Part shown: piece by piece, positions 1-5,240 of the stretch
How positions within the stretch are numbered: position 1 is the first letter of the stretch
Layout of the letters: each line of letters begins with the position of its first letter
Source of the DNA: Neisseria lactamica
GTDB lineage: Bacteria; Pseudomonadota; Gammaproteobacteria; Burkholderiales; Neisseriaceae
Length of the DNA stretch: 5,289 nt
Reading direction: 5' to 3'
NCBI GenBank assembly: GCA_001067655.1
Contig: JUNU01000159.1
Location: 1-5,289 of the forward strand
The notes under the pieces: generated by a model
Told to the model about the DNA's origin: nothing
The model's database searches: none
What the model saw: the letters and a program-made list of their open reading frames with translations, nothing else
Program-made: the position numbers and the translations under genes

Positions 1-86
1 CACTTGGTGCTTCAGCACCTTAGAGAATCGTTCTCTTTGAGCTAAGGCGAGGCAGCGCCGTCCTGGTTTAAAGTTAATCCACTATA
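1..86. repeat. Correia repeat element (CREE/NEMIS), right part, truncated by the window edge
   Basis: The segment ends at 86 with the inverted Correia terminus (read from the other strand: TATAGTGGATTAA followed by CTTTAAACCAGGACG), abutting the TA typical of these insertions. Inside are two compact stem-loops typical of the element: GGTGC/GCACC (6-10 with 15-19, loop TTCA) and AGAGAA/TTCTCT (22-27 with 31-36, loop TCG). CCTTAG (18-23) can alternatively pair with CTAAGG (42-47). Correia elements are roughly 100-155 bp non-autonomous mobile repeats of Neisseria. They can carry promoters and be cut by RNase III when transcribed. About half of the element lies to the left of the window. Confidence 0.88.
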
Positions 87-122
87 AACGGCAATTTTGT
101 ATGGGAACGAATAGCGAACAAT

Positions 123-158
123 AAAAAGGTCGTCTGAAAATTTCAGACGACCTTTTTT
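123..158. terminator. Bidirectional terminator made of two inverted DNA uptake sequences
   Basis: A perfect 17-base inverted repeat (123-139 with 141-157) contains AGGTCGTCTGAA at 127-138 and its reverse complement at 142-153. A-runs on the left and T-runs on the right give a U-tract in either direction. It lies 25 bases past the typA stop, so it probably ends typA on the minus strand, and it would also stop plus-strand transcription entering from the left Correia element. Paired uptake sequences serving as terminators are well known in Neisseria. The uptake 12-mer is also what the type IV pilus/ComP system recognises during transformation. Confidence 0.9.
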
Positions 159-182
159 CATTTCATTAACAGCCTAGTGGAA

Positions 183-1994
183 TCAATCCAGCTTTTTAAA
201 GTGGCGGCGGCGTTCCAGTTCGCTCAGATAACGCTTGCGCAGACGGATGGACTGCGGCGTGATTTCAACGAGTTCGTCATCGTCGATAAACTCGACCGCG
301 CCTTCCAGCGTCAGCTTGATCGGGGTAGTCAGGCGCACGGCTTCGTCGGTGCCGCTGGCGCGGATGTTGGTGAGTTTTTTACCTTTGAGCGGGTTGACCA
401 CCAAATCGTTGTCGCGGCTGTGGATGCCGATAATCATGCCTTCGTAGATTTTATCGTTGGGCGACACGAACATACGGCCTCGGTCTTCCAGATTCCACAA
501 GGCATAAGCAACGGCTTCGCCTTGCTCTTGGGAAATCAGTACGCCGTTGTGGCGGCCGGGCATATCGGGTTTCACGGGCGCGTAGTCGTCGAATACGTGG
601 CTCATCAGACCGACACCGCGCGTCAGGGTCATGAATTCGCCTTGGAAACCGATTAAGCCGCGCGCGGGAATATGGTATTCGAGGCGGGTACGGCCGTTGC
701 CGTCGCTTTCCATATTGGTCAGTTCGCCGCGGCGGCGGCCGAGTTCTTCCATTACCGCGCCTTGGTTGTCGTCGGGCACGTCCACGGTCAGGTTTTCATA
801 AGGTTCGCATTTTTGACCGTCGATGTCGCGGTACACGACGCGCGGCTTGCCGACTGCCAGTTCAAAGCCTTCGCGGCGCATGTTTTCCAGCAAAATGGTC
901 AGGTGCAGTTCGCCGCGTCCGGATACGCGGAATACGTCGGCATCGGCGGTATCTTCCACGCGCAGGGCGACGTTGGTCAGCAATTCTTTTTGCAGGCGGT
1001 CGCGGATTTGGCGGCTGGTCACGAATTTGCCTTCGGTACCTGCGAGCGGGCTGGTGTTTACCATAAAGTCCATCGTCAGCGTCGGTTCGTCCACGCTCAA
1101 CATCGGCAAACCTTTTGGATTGTCTTTGTCGGTAATGGTTACACCGATACCGATGTCTTCGATACCGGAAATAATCACGATGTCGCCGGCTTCGGCTTCT
1201 TCAAGCGGTACGCGTTCCAAGCCTTTGAAACCCAAGAGCTGGTTGATGCGGCCTTGGGCGATTTGCTGGTCGTGGTTCATGACGGCAACGACCTGACCGG
1301 GCTTGATACGTCCGTTCAAGATACGGCCGATGCCGAGGCGGCCAGTGTAGTTGTCGTAGTCGAGTTGGGAAATTTGCAGTTGCAGTGTTTCGTCCGCGCT
1401 GCCGCTCGGTGCGGGCGTGTGTTTCAAGATGGTGTCGAACAGCGGACGCATGTCGTTGCTCTCGTCGGTTTCTTCCAGTTTGGCGAAACCGGACAAACCG
1501 GAAGCGTAAACAATCGGGAAGTCCAACTGCTCGTCGGTTGCGCCCAAGTTGTCGAAGAGTTCGAAAGTTTGGTCGATGACCCAGCTCGGGCGGGCGGACG
1601 GTTTGTCGATTTTATTGATGACGACGATTGGTTTCAGACCCAAAGCCAAAGCTTTTTTGGTCACGAAACGGGTTTGCGGCATCGGACCTTCCTGCGCATC
1701 CACCAACAATACGACGCAGTCCACCATACCCAAAACGCGTTCTACTTCGCCGCCGAAGTCGGCGTGTCCCGGAGTGTCGACGATGTTGATGTGGTAGCCT
1801 TCGTAATCGATGGCGGTGTTTTTGGCGAGAATGGTAATACCGCGTTCTTTTTCAATGTCGTTGCTGTCCATCACGCGCTCGTCAACCTGCTGGTTGGCGC
1901 GGAATGTACCGGATTGGCGCAGCAGTTGGTCAACTAATGTGGTTTTGCCGTGGTCGACGTGGGCGATGATGGCGATGTTGCGAATTTGTTTCAT
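183..1994 (-). CDS. typA: Ribosome-associated translational GTPase TypA/BipA
   Basis: TypA/BipA is a cytoplasmic GTPase related to EF-G and LepA. It binds ribosomes and helps 50S assembly and growth under stress or cold. The 603-residue product has the family's usual length. The GTPase motifs are in order: G1 AHVDHGKTT (11-19), the switch I sequence ERGITI (50-55), G3 DTPGH (73-77), G4 NKID (127-130) and a G5-like YASGLSG (163-169). A translation-factor beta-barrel, two EF-G-like alpha/beta domains and the TypA-specific C-terminus follow; the ending [13 protein letters not shown] is characteristic of the family. The start at 1994 is the first start codon after an in-frame stop and gives the family N-terminus [19 protein letters not shown]. 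No Shine-Dalgarno sequence is visible before it. It is transcribed away from the ferritin genes and ends just before a shared terminator. Confidence 0.98.
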   Translation of the reverse strand: MKQIRNIAIIAHVDHGKTTLVDQLLRQSGTFRANQQVDERVMDSNDIEKERGITILAKNTAIDYEGYHINIVDTPGHADFGGEVERVLGMVDCVVLLVDAQEGPMPQTRFVTKKALALGLKPIVVINKIDKPSARPSWVIDQTFELFDNLGATDEQLDFPIVYASGLSGFAKLEETDESNDMRPLFDTILKHTPAPSGSADETLQLQISQLDYDNYTGRLGIGRILNGRIKPGQVVAVMNHDQQIAQGRINQLLGFKGLERVPLEEAEAGDIVIISGIEDIGIGVTITDKDNPKGLPMLSVDEPTLTMDFMVNTSPLAGTEGKFVTSRQIRDRLQKELLTNVALRVEDTADADVFRVSGRGELHLTILLENMRREGFELAVGKPRVVYRDIDGQKCEPYENLTVDVPDDNQGAVMEELGRRRGELTNMESDGNGRTRLEYHIPARGLIGFQGEFMTLTRGVGLMSHVFDDYAPVKPDMPGRHNGVLISQEQGEAVAYALWNLEDRGRMFVSPNDKIYEGMIIGIHSRDNDLVVNPLKGKKLTNIRASGTDEAVRLTTPIKLTLEGAVEFIDDDELVEITPQSIRLRKRYLSELERRRHFKKLD

Positions 1995-2011
1995 GGTGAT
2001 ATGTATTTCAA

Positions 2012-2025
2012 ATGATTTTTATCAA
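2012..2025 (-). promoter_or_regulatory. FNR-like binding site in the typA leader
   Basis: Read on the minus strand this is TTGATAAAAATCAT, matching 9 of 10 fixed positions of the FNR consensus TTGAT-N4-ATCAA. It shares the 13-mer TTGATAAAAATCA with the perfect site before the lipoprotein gene. It lies downstream of the predicted typA start point, so any effect on typA would more likely be repression than activation. Spacing does not fit a class II site for a plus-strand promoter. Binding is not shown; in AT-rich DNA a chance match is possible. Confidence 0.4.
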
Positions 2026-2038
2026 AAAGTAACTCGCA

Positions 2039-2047
2039 ATTATATCA
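2039..2047 (-). promoter_or_regulatory. typA promoter, extended -10
   Basis: On the minus strand the sequence is TGATATAAT: a perfect TATAAT hexamer (2039-2044) preceded by the TG of an extended -10. The hexamer at -35 spacing (2062-2067, CCGTCC on this strand) is poor, which is typical when an extended -10 is present. Transcription would start near 2032, giving a leader of about 37 bases before the ATG at 1994. Confidence 0.6.
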
Positions 2048-2073
2048 CGGTTCATCTTATCGGACGGTGGGGG

Positions 2074-2106
2074 AGTAGATTAAATTTGAATCGGTACGGC
2101 GTTTGT
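2074..2106. repeat. Degenerate solo Correia terminus
   Basis: The stretch beginning AGTAGATTAAATTTGAAT and continuing CGGTACGGCG closely resembles the terminal inverted repeat of a Correia element (TATAGTGGATTAA... then CGGTACGGCG), with a few substitutions. No full internal hairpin region follows. A TTCACTATG at 2123-2131 faintly resembles the opposite terminus (TCCACTATA), so this may be an eroded, internally deleted copy. It sits just upstream of the typA promoter in the divergent spacer. Confidence 0.55.
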
Positions 2107-2372
2107 TCCGTTTCAACCGTCATTCACTATGCGAACTGCGACACAGTTTGACGATAAAAGCATTTGAGAATAATTAATAATAAAATTTGATTGAATTTTG
2201 TAATTTATTTGCTTTTATTTATGGTTAAAGAGAGTAAATGTTTTTGAATGTTGAAATGGATTCTTAATACCAATGGCAACAAATATCTATATAAAACAAA
2301 ATATTGAATTTTCGGACGACCTTTTAAGGCTTCTGTTTCTTTTGATAATTGTTTGTATTTTAAATAGAAAAT
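2107..2372. other. AT-rich divergent spacer, no gene seen
   Basis: This is most of the gap between typA and the ferritin operon. It is strongly AT-rich and contains no convincing coding frame. The only recognisable element is a one-mismatch uptake sequence at 2311-2322. Runs such as AATAATTAATAATAAAA near 2169 loosely resemble Fur-box hexamers but do not form a credible full Fur site. Confidence 0.6.
2311..2322 (-). repeat. Degenerate DNA uptake sequence (one mismatch)
   Basis: The plus strand reads TTCGGACGACCT, which differs by one base from TTCAGACGACCT, the reverse complement of the AG-muc uptake 12-mer. It is followed by TTTT as in the two paired copies, but it has no inverted partner and so does not form a terminator hairpin. 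Confidence 0.5.
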
Positions 2373-2401
2373 TTGTCAAGTATCAGACTTTTTCATACAA
2401 T
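2373..2401 (+). promoter_or_regulatory. Sigma70-type promoter of the ferritin operon
   Basis: TTGTCA (2373-2378, 5 of 6 consensus) is followed by a 17-base spacer and TACAAT (2396-2401, 5 of 6). Transcription would begin near 2408, leaving a leader of about 65 bases before the first ferritin gene. AT-rich DNA upstream could act as an UP element. No clear Fur or FNR operator overlaps it. Confidence 0.6.
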
Positions 2402-2472
2402 TCAGTCATCAAGAAACGACACGCAACCCGTCTTTTAGAGACTTTAATAACTCCAAAGAAAGAGAAAAAATT

Positions 2473-2937
2473 ATGCAAGGCAATCAATCTGTTATCGATT
2501 ATATGAACGAACTGTTGTCCGGCGAGCTGGCTGCACGCGATCAATACTTCATCCACTCACGCCTGTACTCCGAATGGGGCTACACCAAACTGTTCGAGCG
2601 TCTGAACCATGAGATGGAAGAAGAAACCACTCACGCCGAAGACTTCATCCGCCGTATCCTGATGCTGGGCGGTACCCCTAAAATGACCCGTGCCGAACTG
2701 AACATCGGGACCGACGTGGTTTCCTGCCTGAAAGCGGACTTGAACACCGAATACGAAGTACGCGATGCGTTGAAAAAAGGCATCAAACTGTGCGAAGAAG
2801 CACAAGACTACGTTACCCGTGATTTGATGATTGCCCAGTTGAAAGACACTGAAGAAGATCACGCGCACTGGCTGGAACAACAACTGCGCCTGATCGAACT
2901 CGTCGGCGAAGGCAACTACTACCAAAGCCAAATGTAA
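2473..2937 (+). CDS. bfrA: Ferroxidase-competent, haem-ligand-less ferritin subunit (neisserial BfrA, FtnA-like)
   Basis: This is a 154-residue ferritin-fold subunit of the usual length. All six ligands of the di-iron ferroxidase site are present: Glu18, Glu51, His54, Glu93 (equivalent to Glu94 of E. coli Bfr), Glu127 and His130, with the pattern EEDH near the end. Position 52, the haem-ligating Met in true bacterioferritins, is Thr. The N-terminus [20 protein letters not shown] and the block [12 protein letters not shown] resemble the Pseudomonas non-haem ferritin FtnA more than E. coli Bfr. It should oxidise Fe(II) and feed the mineral core of a 24-subunit cytosolic shell. A purine-rich AAAGAAAGAG (2455-2464) is the likely ribosome site. 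bfrB follows after 24 bases, so the two are probably co-transcribed. The symbol follows neisserial usage; ftnA would describe the chemistry better. Confidence 0.94.
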   Translation: MQGNQSVIDYMNELLSGELAARDQYFIHSRLYSEWGYTKLFERLNHEMEEETTHAEDFIRRILMLGGTPKMTRAELNIGTDVVSCLKADLNTEYEVRDALKKGIKLCEEAQDYVTRDLMIAQLKDTEEDHAHWLEQQLRLIELVGEGNYYQSQM

Positions 2938-2961
2938 TTAAGCGTATATAAGGAGCTGAAA

Positions 2962-3435
2962 ATGAAAGGCGATCGCTTAGTTATCCGCGAATTGAACAAA
3001 AACTTGGGCTTGCTTTTGGTTACCATCAACCAATATTTCCTGCATGCCCGCATTTTGAAAAACTGGGGCTTTGAGGAATTGGGCGAACATTTCTTCAAAC
3101 AATCCATCCGCGAAATGAAATCCGCAGACGATTTAATCGAGCGTATTTTGTTCTTGGAAGGTCTGCCTAATCTGCAAGAATTGGGCAAACTGCTTATCGG
3201 CGAATCAACCGAGGAAATCCTGACCTGCGATTTGACAAAAGAACAGGAAAAACACGATGCCCTCGTCGCTGCCATCGCCATCGCGGAACAACAGCAAGAC
3301 TATGTCAGCCGTGATTTGTTGGAAAAACAAAAAGACATCAACGAAGAACACATCGACTGGCTCGAAACCCAGCAGGAGCTGATCGGCAAAATCGGTTTGC
3401 CGAACTACCTGCAAACAGCGGCGCAAGAGGACTAA
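2962..3435 (+). CDS. bfrB: Haem-binding bacterioferritin subunit with a degenerate ferroxidase centre (BfrB)
   Basis: This 157-residue subunit aligns without gaps to E. coli Bfr through the key sites and starts with the canonical MKGD. The haem ligand Met52 is kept (IREMK). Of the ferroxidase ligands, Glu51, Glu94 and His130 remain, but position 18 is Leu, 54 is Ser and 127 is Asn, so a normal di-iron site cannot form. It presumably supplies inter-subunit haem, used for electron transfer during iron release, to a mixed shell in which BfrA does the oxidation. A strong ribosome site, AAGGAG (2950-2955), sits six bases before the ATG. It is the second gene of the operon, and a strong terminator follows about 40 bases after the stop. 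Confidence 0.95.
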   Translation: MKGDRLVIRELNKNLGLLLVTINQYFLHARILKNWGFEELGEHFFKQSIREMKSADDLIERILFLEGLPNLQELGKLLIGESTEEILTCDLTKEQEKHDALVAAIAIAEQQQDYVSRDLLEKQKDINEEHIDWLETQQELIGKIGLPNYLQTAAQED

Positions 3436-3475
3436 AACACAAACCACTGCCAAATATAGCAGTCCCTGCACCCAT

Positions 3476-3509
3476 AAACGGCATATCTTTTCGGATATGC
3501 CGTTTTTCT
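3476..3509 (+). terminator. Rho-independent terminator of the ferritin operon
   Basis: A perfect 12-bp stem, AAACGGCATATC (3476-3487) with GATATGCCGTTT (3494-3505), has a six-base loop TTTTCG and is followed by a T-rich tail. It lies 41 bases after the bfrB stop and should end the operon. Confidence 0.92.
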
Positions 3510-3690
3510 TTTAAGTTTTTTGAGTAAAAGGACCGGTTTTCCTGCCTTGTTAATGGCTGAATATGGAGTGTATATGGTTTTAAAACAAAATAAAATCAAT
3601 TAATATTAATAAGTTATAAATATTTTTGTATTATTTTCCTTGCTGCTCTTGAAATATTTAGAATTTTTGTTTTAAACTGCGGACATTATC
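3510..3690. other. AT-rich spacer, no gene seen
   Basis: There is no credible coding frame. Near the right end, TTGAA-ATAT-TTAGA (3649-3662) is a poor FNR-like match (6 of 10 fixed positions). The weak -10 candidates around 3684-3691 (CATTAT, TTATCT) lie at about the spacing expected of an FNR-activated promoter. TTGAAA (3649-3654) could alternatively be a -35. None of these is strong. Confidence 0.4.
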
Positions 3691-3754
3691 TATTCCATTA
3701 TTTAATGTATTCTGTCATGCAAACAGCGCCTCGTTCATCTGCTTTCTTCTATTG

Positions 3755-3782
3755 GTACCACACAAACGTGCGGTACTTTTTT
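3755..3782 (+). terminator. Rho-independent terminator inside the ORF-less region
   Basis: GTACCACAC (3755-3763) pairs with GTGCGGTAC (3768-3776) with one mismatch around an AAAC loop, followed directly by six T residues. No coding gene lies between it and the previous terminator, so it probably ends a small RNA. Confidence 0.75.
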
Positions 3783-3825
3783 GCGCTTGTCTGAAACAGA
3801 TTAGAGATAGGGATACGCAAATCAG

Positions 3826-3851
3826 AGCCGCCTCATTTGAGCGGCTTTTTT
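3826..3851 (+). terminator. Second rho-independent terminator, upstream of the orphan gene
   Basis: AGCCGC (3826-3831) pairs with GCGGCT (3841-3846), leaving a nine-base loop that can partly close (TCA with TGA), and runs into six T residues ending at 3851. It is 66 bases before the next start codon. It may be the 3' end of the sRNA, a back-up for the preceding terminator, or an attenuator for the downstream gene. Confidence 0.8.
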
Positions 3852-3917
3852 GTTACCTGCACATGGCCGCATCAATTGAAATGTGAAATAACCCGCAACT
3901 TAATCAGGATTACAGCC

Positions 3918-4424
3918 ATGACCCCGTCCATAAACGCCCAAACAAAAATGCTTCCATTACACCGCTGCCAAATGATTGTTGACGGCAACAGCCATCACCA
4001 CACATCAAATACCCAAACTTTGCCGGGCAGCGCAGATACGCTGATCAGCGAGGCATTGATTCCGCAAATCCGTATGGTTGCCACTTTGATTGCAGTGGAA
4101 AGACACGATTTTGAAGCAGGCAGCCCTGCTGTCTTTACGGAGGAAGCCGACTTTTTTGCCGCGCGTATCTTAGTATTGGGTGTACAACGTTTTCATCTGG
4201 ATATCACGTTGTTGCCGATGTTGAAAACCGCCAACCAACGTGCCCAAGCTTTTGCCAAACGCCATCATCTTCCATTTACCCCCGCTCAAATGCATATGAG
4301 CCTGCATGCCCGTCGCCCTGATAACTTGCTGATTGTAGAAACCGAACATGAAATGGAAAATCATGGCAGCCTGATTGCCAACAGCCTTGCTTTCGCAGCC
4401 AAACTTCCCCGCCTGCCTTTGTAA
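3918..4424 (+). CDS. Hypothetical protein, 168 residues, family not recognised
   Basis: I do not recognise this protein. The ATG at 3918 is chosen because AGGA (3906-3909) sits eight bases before it. Extending upstream to a TTG at 3837 would start inside a terminator hairpin. The product appears soluble: no signal peptide and no membrane segment. It is unusually rich in histidine (12 residues, including HHH at 26-28 and HH at 116-117) and has a mildly hydrophobic, possibly helical middle (about 47-60 and 82-103). Methionine and histidine alternate at 125-130 (MHMSLH), which could hint at metal binding but is no known motif. It follows a terminator and precedes an FNR-linked lipoprotein gene, with no obvious promoter of its own. 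Codon use looks like its neighbours, and the intact frame and ribosome site suggest a real gene. Confidence 0.75.
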   Translation: MTPSINAQTKMLPLHRCQMIVDGNSHHHTSNTQTLPGSADTLISEALIPQIRMVATLIAVERHDFEAGSPAVFTEEADFFAARILVLGVQRFHLDITLLPMLKTANQRAQAFAKRHHLPFTPAQMHMSLHARRPDNLLIVETEHEMENHGSLIANSLAFAAKLPRLPL

Positions 4425-4439
4425 AAAACATTTACGCGC

Positions 4440-4453
4440 TTGATAAAAATCAA
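4440..4453 (+). promoter_or_regulatory. Perfect FNR box upstream of the lipoprotein gene
   Basis: TTGATAAAAATCAA matches all ten fixed positions of the FNR consensus TTGAT-N4-ATCAA. It starts 15 bases after the stop of the orphan gene and 111 bases before the lipoprotein ATG. The best -10 candidate downstream, TATATT (4484-4489), would place the box centre near -49, a little further than the usual -41.5. Alternatively TTGATA is itself a -35 with TATACC (4464-4469) as a weak -10, in which case FNR would repress. Neisseria species have a functional FNR that controls the microaerobic response. Confidence 0.6.
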
Positions 4454-4483
4454 ATTTGCACCATATACCACGGCAAGGCGCAG

Positions 4484-4489
4484 TATATT
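4484..4489 (+). promoter_or_regulatory. Candidate -10 for the lipoprotein gene
   Basis: TATATT matches five of six consensus positions. No good -35 lies 16-18 bases upstream, as expected of an activator-dependent promoter, and an FNR box lies further up. The leader would be about 55 bases. Confidence 0.35.
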
Positions 4490-4550
4490 GATGCGCAGTT
4501 TGCCGATAACGCTCGGCTTGGACAATACCACTTCAAAAAAGGATAAAAAA

Positions 4551-5105
4551 ATGAAAAAACTCATTGCCTTAGCCGCACTTTCCTCACTTGCTCTTGCCGC
4601 CTGCAAAGACAATACCCAAGCCCAGCTTGAGCAGCAACAGAAACAAATCGAAGCGCTTCAGCAGCAACTTGCCCAACAACAAGACAATACGATTTACCAA
4701 CTCACGCCGGAAGGTGTGAAAGATACCATTCCTGCCGAAGTACAAGCCAACGGCAACAATGGACAGCCTGTGACCGGAACAGACGGGCAACAATATATTT
4801 ACGACCAATCCACTGGCAGCTGGCTGCTGCAAAGCTTGGTCGGCACGGCGGCAGGCGCATTCATCGGTAACGCGCTGGCAAACAAATTCACACAAGCGCG
4901 TAATCAAAACAGCCCGATTGCCCAACGCGCACGCGCCAATTATTATCAAACGGCCCGTCCTAACAGCCGCACCAGCCAGCAACTCAATACCCGCAGCCTG
5001 CCTGCACAACAACAGGCGGCACAACAGCAACGTTACCGCCAAACAACCCAGCAGCCGTCCAACCATCGCCGTCCAATGAGTCGCGGTTTTGGCCGTCGCC
5101 GCTAA
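4551..5105 (+). CDS. Small lipoprotein with coiled coil, glycine zipper and basic tail
   Basis: The ATG at 4551 has AAAGGA (4538-4543) seven bases upstream and begins a clear lipoprotein signal, MKKLIALAALSSLALAAC, with lipobox LAAC and lipidated Cys18. Lys19-Asp20 follow the Cys; Asp is at +3, not +2, so the E. coli +2 inner-membrane retention rule does not apply and outer-membrane sorting is plausible. The mature 167 residues fall into three parts: a Gln-rich heptad coiled coil (about 21-46, with Leu26, Ile33 and Leu40 in register); a GxxxGxxxG glycine zipper in a hydrophobic stretch (Gly98, Gly102, Gly106 within about 92-113); and a low-complexity tail rich in Gln, Arg, Ser and Pro that ends in RRR. 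The zipper could insert into or pack against a membrane. I recognise no family name. It is probably transcribed alone under an FNR-linked promoter and ends before an uptake-sequence hairpin. Confidence 0.88.
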   Translation: MKKLIALAALSSLALAACKDNTQAQLEQQQKQIEALQQQLAQQQDNTIYQLTPEGVKDTIPAEVQANGNNGQPVTGTDGQQYIYDQSTGSWLLQSLVGTAAGAFIGNALANKFTQARNQNSPIAQRARANYYQTARPNSRTSQQLNTRSLPAQQQAAQQQRYRQTTQQPSNHRRPMSRGFGRRR

Positions 5106-5190
5106 AGCTATCAGGTTTTTTAAAACGAGTTTCCGATTCGGCAAAGAATGGTTATTAGGAAAGACAACGTATTTGCCGATTAAAACAGAT

Positions 5191-5220
5191 GAAGGTCGTC
5201 TGAAAATTCAGACGACCTTC
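5191..5220 (+). terminator. Uptake-sequence hairpin downstream of the lipoprotein gene
   Basis: A perfect 14-bp inverted repeat, GAAGGTCGTCTGAA (5191-5204) and TTCAGACGACCTTC (5207-5220), contains the AG-muc uptake 12-mer at 5193-5204 and its inverse at 5207-5218. The following tail is only GTTTAT, so intrinsic termination may be weaker than at the other pair. It lies 85 bases after the lipoprotein stop. Confidence 0.8.
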
Positions 5221-5240
5221 GTTTATCCCTAGCCATAAAA

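Larger units (their letters stand above)
3696..3851 (+). ncRNA. Candidate small RNA with tandem terminators (possible AniS/FnrS homologue)
   Basis: Two rho-independent terminators (3755-3782 and 3826-3851) occur here with no gene to serve: the ferritin operon already ends at 3509 and the next start codon is at 3918. That is the signature of an intergenic sRNA. The 5' end is uncertain; a weak promoter near 3684-3691 would give products of about 87 or 156 bases. A pyrimidine-rich single-stranded stretch, CTGCTTTCTTCTATT, precedes the first hairpin and could pair with Shine-Dalgarno regions. Between the terminators, TCTG/CAGA (3790-3800) and TTGCG/CGCAA (3781-3785 with 3816-3820) can pair. From memory, the FNR-controlled meningococcal sRNA AniS is encoded next to the bacterioferritin genes, which makes this a positional candidate, but I cannot confirm it by sequence and the FNR-like site upstream is poor. 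Confidence 0.45.

Noticed and set aside
672..1937. Long open frame (421 codons) on the plus strand opposite typA
   Set aside because: It is a shadow of the GC-rich typA coding strand: the typA frame has all GTPase motifs, and the antisense product shows no family features or ribosome site.
2165..2185. Possible Fur box in AATAATTAATAATAAAA-type sequence
   Set aside because: It shows only loose hexamer similarity in very AT-rich DNA, far from the -35/-10 at 2373-2401, and has no inverted 7-1-7 core.
2273..2506. 77-codon plus-strand frame overlapping the start of bfrA
   Set aside because: It crosses the ferritin promoter and bfrA start, has an AT-driven composition and no ribosome site, and encodes no recognisable product.
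3837..3917. Upstream TTG extension of the orphan gene
   Set aside because: The TTG lies in the loop of a terminator hairpin and lacks a ribosome site; the ATG at 3918 has AGGA at good spacing.
4440..4550. Upstream TTG extension of the lipoprotein gene
   Set aside because: The TTG is the first part of the FNR box, and an extension would bury the lipoprotein signal peptide; the ATG at 4551 has a good ribosome site.
4584..5144. 186-codon minus-strand frame opposite the lipoprotein gene
   Set aside because: Its Leu-rich product mirrors the Gln/Ala codons of the lipoprotein (CAG/CAA read as CTG/TTG); no independent support.
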